From positions 1-64,000 of the forward strand of contig NZ_QUNR01000001.1 of NCBI RefSeq assembly GCF_003387535.1: a stretch of DNA of 64,000 nucleotides. Reading direction: 5' to 3'. Below, piece by piece: positions 59,362-64,000 of this stretch. This DNA comes from Paraperlucidibaca baekdonensis (GTDB taxonomy: Bacteria; Pseudomonadota; Gammaproteobacteria; Pseudomonadales; Moraxellaceae). Numbering within the stretch: the stretch's first letter is position 1; each line of letters starts with the position of its first letter. Both the position numbers and the translations under genes were made by a program. Under the pieces are notes generated by a model, which had not been told where the DNA came from, ran no database searches, and saw only the letters and a list, made by a program, of their open reading frames with translations.

Positions 59362-60783
59362 TTACACCGTTTTCATAAACAGCCCAATGAGCTTGCGGGT
59401 CGTGGCGGTATAGGGCGGGAAGAACATTTTCGCGAGCATAATACGCGTGCGCACCACCGCGCGTTCGTGCGAAAAGCTCTTAAAACCAAAGTGTCCGTGC
59501 GCGCTGCCCATGCCCGAATTATTGACACCACCAAAAGGCAAGTTACCGTGTAAAAACTGCACCACGCAATGGTTAATACACGCACCACCCGACGTGGTGT
59601 TTTGCATAACGCGCTGAATCACCGCCTCATCTTTCGCCCACACATACAGCGCTAACGGCTTCTGATCGGCATTGATGCGGCCAATCACTTCATCAAGGTC
59701 GCGGTATTCGAAAATCGGCAAAATTGGCCCGAAGATTTCTTCTTTCATGATTGTTGAATCGGCGCTGATATTTTCAATCAGCGTCGGCGAAATAAAGCAG
59801 TCTGCGGTGTCGGCATGACCACCGGCGAGTACGCGCGCGCCTTTACTCACAGCGTCATCGAGCAGACCTTTAACACGCTGCGTGTGGCGCTCATTCACGA
59901 TCCGCGCAAGGTATTCACTTTGCTGCGGTTGCGCGCCATAGACCTCACTCATCACCTTAGTGCAGGCGGCGACAAAGTCGGCCTTCACATCGGCATGTAC
60001 GTAGATATGATCAGGTGCGATGCAGGTTTGACCATTGTTGGTGAACTTTGCCCAGAGAATATTTTTCGCCGCCAAAGTCAAATCAGCAGACGCATCGACA
60101 ATGGTTGGCGACTTGCCGCCAAGCTCCAGCGTGACGCTGGTCAAATGCTTCGCCGCCGCCGCCATCACGACTTTGCCAATCGCTGGCGAGCCGGTGAAGA
60201 AAATATGGTCAAACGGCAGATCCAAGAGCGCCTGTGCCACCGGCGCATCACCTTCAAATACCGTGACCTCGGCCGGATCAAACACCTCACGCACAATTTT
60301 ACAAATCACCGCAGAGGCCGCCGGTGTCATCTCGGAAGGCTTGATGATGGCCGTGTTACCTGCAGCAATGGCAGAAATGAGTGGGCCAATACTGAGGTTC
60401 ACCGGGTAATTCCACGGCGAAACGATTAAGCAGCGACCTTTCGGCTCATACTGAATATAGCCCTTGGTGCCAAACATCATGCGCGATGGCCACACGCCTT
60501 GCGGCTTCATCCAACTTTTGAGATTACGCATGGCATCGTTGGCCTCAGCCACCACCGGTAAAATTTCGGTGAGCTCAACCTCAGTGGGCGGCTTGCGGAA
60601 ATCGGCATAGCCCGCATCAATAATGTCTTGCTGATGCGCCAGCAGACTGTCGCGCAGTTTGCGAATTTTCTCGCGACGCTCACCGACCGTGGACTGACGC
60701 AGGCGAATGGCCGTGGCGCGATGCGCGTCAAAGGCCTGCTGGATGAGCGCGGTTTGTACCGGCGTATTCTGTTCTGCGGTCAT
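59362..60783 (-). CDS. Aldehyde dehydrogenase, class 3-like
   Basis: NAD(P)-dependent oxidation of an aldehyde to its acid. 473 residues; SPWNYPVNL and FFTGSPAIGK bind cofactor, the base E220 is in TLELGGKSP, nucleophile C254 in NNGQTCIAPDH. The C-terminal hydrophobic-aromatic stretch MFFPPYTATTRKLIG resembles ALDH3/fatty-aldehyde and coniferyl-aldehyde types. It begins 21 bp after the acylase gene, so the two form an operon. The substrate is unknown. Confidence 0.88.
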   Translation of the reverse strand: MTAEQNTPVQTALIQQAFDAHRATAIRLRQSTVGERREKIRKLRDSLLAHQQDIIDAGYADFRKPPTEVELTEILPVVAEANDAMRNLKSWMKPQGVWPSRMMFGTKGYIQYEPKGRCLIVSPWNYPVNLSIGPLISAIAAGNTAIIKPSEMTPAASAVICKIVREVFDPAEVTVFEGDAPVAQALLDLPFDHIFFTGSPAIGKVVMAAAAKHLTSVTLELGGKSPTIVDASADLTLAAKNILWAKFTNNGQTCIAPDHIYVHADVKADFVAACTKVMSEVYGAQPQQSEYLARIVNERHTQRVKGLLDDAVSKGARVLAGGHADTADCFISPTLIENISADSTIMKEEIFGPILPIFEYRDLDEVIGRINADQKPLALYVWAKDEAVIQRVMQNTTSGGACINHCVVQFLHGNLPFGGVNNSGMGSAHGHFGFKSFSHERAVVRTRIMLAKMFFPPYTATTRKLIGLFMKTV

Positions 60784-60804
60784 GGTTTTGCCCTCAAGTG
60801 AGCC

Positions 60805-63435
60805 TTATTGGCTCAGTGTCTTTTTAGAAATTTGTTGTTGTTGAATCTGTGCCGGCGTGAAAGGGAATGTCTGCCAGCGCTTCATGCCATAGGCCTCGGT
60901 GAAGTCTTTAAAATGCGGGCTCGCCGGGTCTGATGATTGCGAGTAGGTAATAAAACCAGCCGCAATCGGATTGCGCTGGGCATCCCAAGTCACTGTTTGC
61001 AAGTAGCTGTTGCCGTACTCCACCGTGTATCCGTCAGACGTCAGATTTTCCGGCACAGTCGATACTACCGTGAAGGCCCCTGCCCCGCCACTGCCACCAA
61101 AAACCGGCAAAACCGCATCGCCATGGACACCGGAGCGTTGGATTTCACCTAAAGGTCGATCGAATGGAATGCCTGTGGCTTTCACCGCGGCAATGGCGTC
61201 AGCAAAGGCCATTTGCACGGTCAGCGCATTGGTATTGAGTGTGTTTGGCGTATTGATGGGGTCGGCACTAGAAAACGGCACCGACCACAGATCCGTCACC
61301 GGCGTGGGAATCGGCAGCGCGATGGGCAGACCCAATGGCGCGGCGCTAGCACGGCGCCAAAACTCACGCCAAATATGGCTGCCCACTGACGTCAGATTAT
61401 CGCTGCCATCCCAGGCCGCCAGCACGCCGCACGCCGCAGCAACATCGGCACCATTGGCGGGTCCCTCACCACCGAGCAACAGTGGCTGCGCACAGAGACT
61501 ATCGACAACCGTTTGGCGCGTTAGCTCAGCCGAATAAATCTGGCTCGACAGCGCCACATCCTGCAGCGTAGCAATATCAAAGCCGGTGCCGGGACGGCCA
61601 TCGCTGCCATCTAAGCGACGCTCCGCCTGCAGCAAACACAGGCGCGTGCGCAATGTGCGCTCAGCATTTTCATCGCCAATAATGCGCGCGAAGCCGGTCA
61701 GCGGCTCGTTAGCGTTGGTCAGCCAATGGCTATCGTTACAGTTGGCAACATAGTCATCGCGCTGCAGCGATGGCAGGTTGCTAGCACCAAAAACACCGGG
61801 CGCAGGCGCGTCGTCATCGTTGAGCCATTCACAGGCCGAGCGGCTGCCATCGAGCAAAGGCAAGCCGGCGGCGACTTGATCGATCACCAAGCTAAATGGC
61901 AGCGCACGACAGCTGGCGACGAGGCTGTCGGGCACATTCGGTACCACCGTGACATCGCCATAATAGACCTTACCGCCGGGGCCACTGGCCACGGTGTTGA
62001 CCCATGGCACGCCAAGCTGCGAGGCCTGCAGGCCAATAAACTCATCGAGGCTAGTGGACTCATTCCAACGGCCAAACTGATTGATCAGGCGGTCATTTTC
62101 TAAATTTGCATCGCGCATGCTATAGGCCAATACCGGTGTCCACGCCAGCACCGGCACGCCGGAGGCACCGACAGTGATCATCGGGCCAAAATGGCTTTTA
62201 TAGAGCGTGCGCGTGCGCTCGGTAATTTGGCCATCGGCATTTTTCACCTGAATAGTCAGCGGCACGGCCGTGAGGTCGCGCATCTCGCCGTCGTACAGGT
62301 ATTGCGTGGGGTTGAGCGGGTTCAGCTTCAGTTCATAGAGCGTGAAGCGGTAAGCCGTGGAGACCGTGTGGCTCCACGCGACATTTTTATTGAAGCCAAT
62401 GAGCACGGCCGGCACGCCATAGAGCGAGGAGCCCATGATGTCGAACTTGCCGGGAATGGTGTTGTGCGAAATCCACAAGCGTTCGGTGCCCGACCACGGA
62501 AAATGCGGATTGCCATAGACAATGGGGTTGCCGGTATTGCTGGCGTCTTTGCCGAACGCATACATATTGCTGCCGAAACGCTCGTGCTCTTGCAGGTCAG
62601 CAAACGCGCCGGGATTAGCCGCGAGCGCCTGTTGCTTCCACGCCACTTCGTTTTGCGGCGTGTATGGCTGCGCGCGCCGTGGCGTCTCGATGTGCGCCAA
62701 GGGCAGGCCAAGACCGCCCAACACATCGAGCAGGGGCGCCAGCAAATCGCCCAATGGCCCGGGCAATAGCCCGCCCAGCGCACCCACGCCGGGCAGCGGC
62801 AGGTTATTTAGGCCAGGCGGCTGCGCATTGGCGATTTCCTGCACAAATACCGAGCTACTGGCCAACACCGAGAGCCGCACAAAGCGGCGATACATGTCGT
62901 CGGTGCTAATCGGCTGCAGCCACTCGCCATCGGCGCAAGCAGCATGGCGACCGGGATGCTCACCGGCTTTTAGCTCACCGATATAGCGGTTGAAACCGAC
63001 CGTCCAGCCAGTGACGAGCTCTTGAAAGCGCGGGATAGTTTTCGCCTCGGTGCGCTCCACCGCGGCGTCATCGGCGATGAATTTCCAGAAAAAGTCGCTG
63101 GAGACGTTATCGGCAACGCTGTCATTGGCGGGAATGCGGTAGCTGCCATCGGGCCCGAAAAAGCGCGAACGCTGGCCGCGAATGGTGACGAAGTCATCCA
63201 TCATGGTGCAGAGGTTGTCTTCAGCGAAGGCATAGCCTTGGCCATAACCTAGGCTGCCAAAATCGCGCGCCGTGATGTGTGGAATGCCCATCTCAGTGCG
63301 AACAATCTCGGCGCTGTACTCACCTTCGCGCGCGGCACCATTATTCCCGCTACCGCTGGAGCTGCCGCCACAGGCGGCCAACAGTGCGGTGCTCATGAGC
63401 ACGCTAAGCGAACAGACGGCGCGAATAGATTTCAT
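60805..63435 (-). CDS. Penicillin-acylase family lipoprotein (N-terminal nucleophile hydrolase)
   Basis: Amidohydrolase of the penicillin/acyl-homoserine-lactone acylase superfamily, 876 residues. Lipoprotein signal with LLAAC, lipidated C22, then Gly/Ser linker. Alpha region (about 40-285) is parted from beta by self-cleavage before S289 in ERFGSNMYAFG, the catalytic N-terminal Ser. Partner sites GNPHFPWSGTERLW follow. A Pro/Gly/Leu-rich insert (about 205-250) is unusual. Substrate may be an acyl-lactone or another amide; it cannot be fixed. Pairs with the aldehyde dehydrogenase gene. Confidence 0.88.
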   Translation of the reverse strand: MKSIRAVCSLSVLMSTALLAACGGSSSGSGNNGAAREGEYSAEIVRTEMGIPHITARDFGSLGYGQGYAFAEDNLCTMMDDFVTIRGQRSRFFGPDGSYRIPANDSVADNVSSDFFWKFIADDAAVERTEAKTIPRFQELVTGWTVGFNRYIGELKAGEHPGRHAACADGEWLQPISTDDMYRRFVRLSVLASSSVFVQEIANAQPPGLNNLPLPGVGALGGLLPGPLGDLLAPLLDVLGGLGLPLAHIETPRRAQPYTPQNEVAWKQQALAANPGAFADLQEHERFGSNMYAFGKDASNTGNPIVYGNPHFPWSGTERLWISHNTIPGKFDIMGSSLYGVPAVLIGFNKNVAWSHTVSTAYRFTLYELKLNPLNPTQYLYDGEMRDLTAVPLTIQVKNADGQITERTRTLYKSHFGPMITVGASGVPVLAWTPVLAYSMRDANLENDRLINQFGRWNESTSLDEFIGLQASQLGVPWVNTVASGPGGKVYYGDVTVVPNVPDSLVASCRALPFSLVIDQVAAGLPLLDGSRSACEWLNDDDAPAPGVFGASNLPSLQRDDYVANCNDSHWLTNANEPLTGFARIIGDENAERTLRTRLCLLQAERRLDGSDGRPGTGFDIATLQDVALSSQIYSAELTRQTVVDSLCAQPLLLGGEGPANGADVAAACGVLAAWDGSDNLTSVGSHIWREFWRRASAAPLGLPIALPIPTPVTDLWSVPFSSADPINTPNTLNTNALTVQMAFADAIAAVKATGIPFDRPLGEIQRSGVHGDAVLPVFGGSGGAGAFTVVSTVPENLTSDGYTVEYGNSYLQTVTWDAQRNPIAAGFITYSQSSDPASPHFKDFTEAYGMKRWQTFPFTPAQIQQQQISKKTLSQ

Positions 63436-63503
63436 GGCTCATCTCATTTGTTATTGTTATGTAACAACCGACAATAATCGAGCCACAGAGACCGCGCAAG
63501 TAA

Positions 63504-63532
63504 ATGACAAGCGCCACGACTGCGCGTATAGT
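63504..63532 (+). promoter_or_regulatory. Sigma-70 promoter of the tmRNA gene
   Basis: ATGACA (63504-63509), 17-bp spacer, TATAGT (63527-63532). Start near 63539-63540, a few bases before the mature 5' end, which RNase P would trim. Confidence 0.8.
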
Positions 63533-63543
63533 GGAATTGCTTT

Positions 63544-63897
63544 GGGGATGACATGGCTTCGACGCCGGTTATGAAACCTGCAGGGGCATGCGGAGAGTGA
63601 GTGGCCTCTCCTAAATCAACTTCTCAAACAAATAGTCGCAAACGACGAAAACTACGCACTAGCCGCCTAAATCCGGCTTATGACTCAACTTGCATGCCGA
63701 TATGCGGGGGCGGTCAGCGCAAAAAATATCGGATCGCTACATGACTTGCCGCGCGTCATGATGCTAAAACCCAGTGGATCGCTTGTCGTACCCTGTCTCT
63801 CGGGCCGCGCTGAGTTAAATCAATAGAGAAGACTAAGCATGTAGAACCGAGGGTAGAGTGCTGACGGACGCGGGTTCGATCCCCGCCATCTCCACCA
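63544..63897 (+). ncRNA. ssrA: Transfer-messenger RNA (tmRNA)
   Basis: One-piece tmRNA of 354 nt. The tRNA-like ends pair GGGGATG with CATCTCC (7 bp, one G-U), followed by ACCA. The T-arm GGGTTCGATCCCC is intact. The tag frame at 63638-63670 codes ANDENYALAA then TAA, almost the E. coli tag. With SmpB it frees stalled ribosomes and marks products for proteolysis. Confidence 0.97.
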
Positions 63898-63911
63898 AAT
63901 GCAAAACCGAG

Positions 63912-63944
63912 AACCCGCACGGCGACACGCTCTGCGGGTTTTTT
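63912..63944 (+). terminator. tmRNA terminator
   Basis: AACCCGCA (63912-63919) and TGCGGGTT (63933-63940) form a perfect 8-bp stem, then T-run to 63944. The 56 bases after it to the window end show nothing recognisable. Confidence 0.88.
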
Positions 63945-64000
63945 GTTGCCTAATGATCGCTGCCCCGCTAGTGTCGCTAATCAGGGTATTGCACAGCTTC

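Overview
The window is a stretch of gammaproteobacterial chromosome made almost entirely of housekeeping genes, with short spacers and no phage, insertion sequence, CRISPR array or rRNA operon. The gene order from dksA to smpB closely follows the known Pseudomonas aeruginosa order (dksA-gluQ-cbrA-cbrB-pcnB-folK-panB-panC-panD, then pnp-rpsO-truB-rbfA-infB-nusA-rimP-tRNAs-secG-tpiA-glmM-folP-ftsH-rlmE-yhbY, greA-carB-carA-dapB-dnaJ-dnaK-grpE, recN-fur-bamE-rnfH-smpB). The organism is therefore probably a Pseudomonas-related gammaproteobacterium. Differences such as a ThiD-ThiE fusion, a TRAP-like locus between panD and pnp, and no ratA make Pseudomonas itself unlikely. I cannot name a genus.

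Layout. 0-5 kb: tyrS, anmK, erpA, a bactofilin, a DUF6776 membrane protein and argC. 5-9.5 kb: a tightly coupled operon hemJ-thiDE-hemL, then a DUF3108 protein. 9.5-14.7 kb: mrcB, a PfkB sugar/adenosine kinase, a Rieske protein, dksA and gluQ. 14.7-19.6 kb: a CbrA/CbrB-type two-component system, preceded by an unlisted 58-residue membrane protein and followed by a 430-bp spacer. 19.6-23.8 kb: pcnB, folK, panB, panC and panD. 23.8-28.2 kb: a three-gene TRAP-like transport operon (TatT-like lipoprotein, AdeT-like binding protein, large permease). 28.4-37.3 kb: the metY-rimP-nusA-infB-rbfA-truB-rpsO-pnp transcription/translation operon. 37.4-43.6 kb: tRNA-Leu, secG, tpiA, glmM, folP, ftsH and rlmE. 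43.7-54.5 kb: yhbY, a glutamine amidotransferase, greA, carB, carA, dapB, dnaJ, dnaK and grpE. 54.6-59.3 kb: recN, fur, bamE, rnfH, a degenerate NSS-like membrane protein and smpB. 59.3-64 kb: an aldehyde dehydrogenase, a penicillin-acylase-family lipoprotein and the tmRNA gene.

The most interesting signal is the cbrB-pcnB spacer. It has a near-perfect sigma-54 promoter. About 115-150 bp upstream are TGTTAC/GTAACA repeats that look like activator sites. At the predicted +1 a transcript begins that folds into hairpins presenting A-rich loops, one an exact match to the Hfq/Crc motif AANAAYAANAA, and it ends in a GC-rich hairpin. This is what a CrcZ-type catabolite-repression sRNA would look like, at the position where Pseudomonas carries crcZ. 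Other regulatory finds are a putative Arg-rich 19-residue leader ORF overlapping a terminator ahead of carA, tandem terminators between metY and rimP, a long pnp leader stem and a sigma-32 promoter ahead of dnaK.
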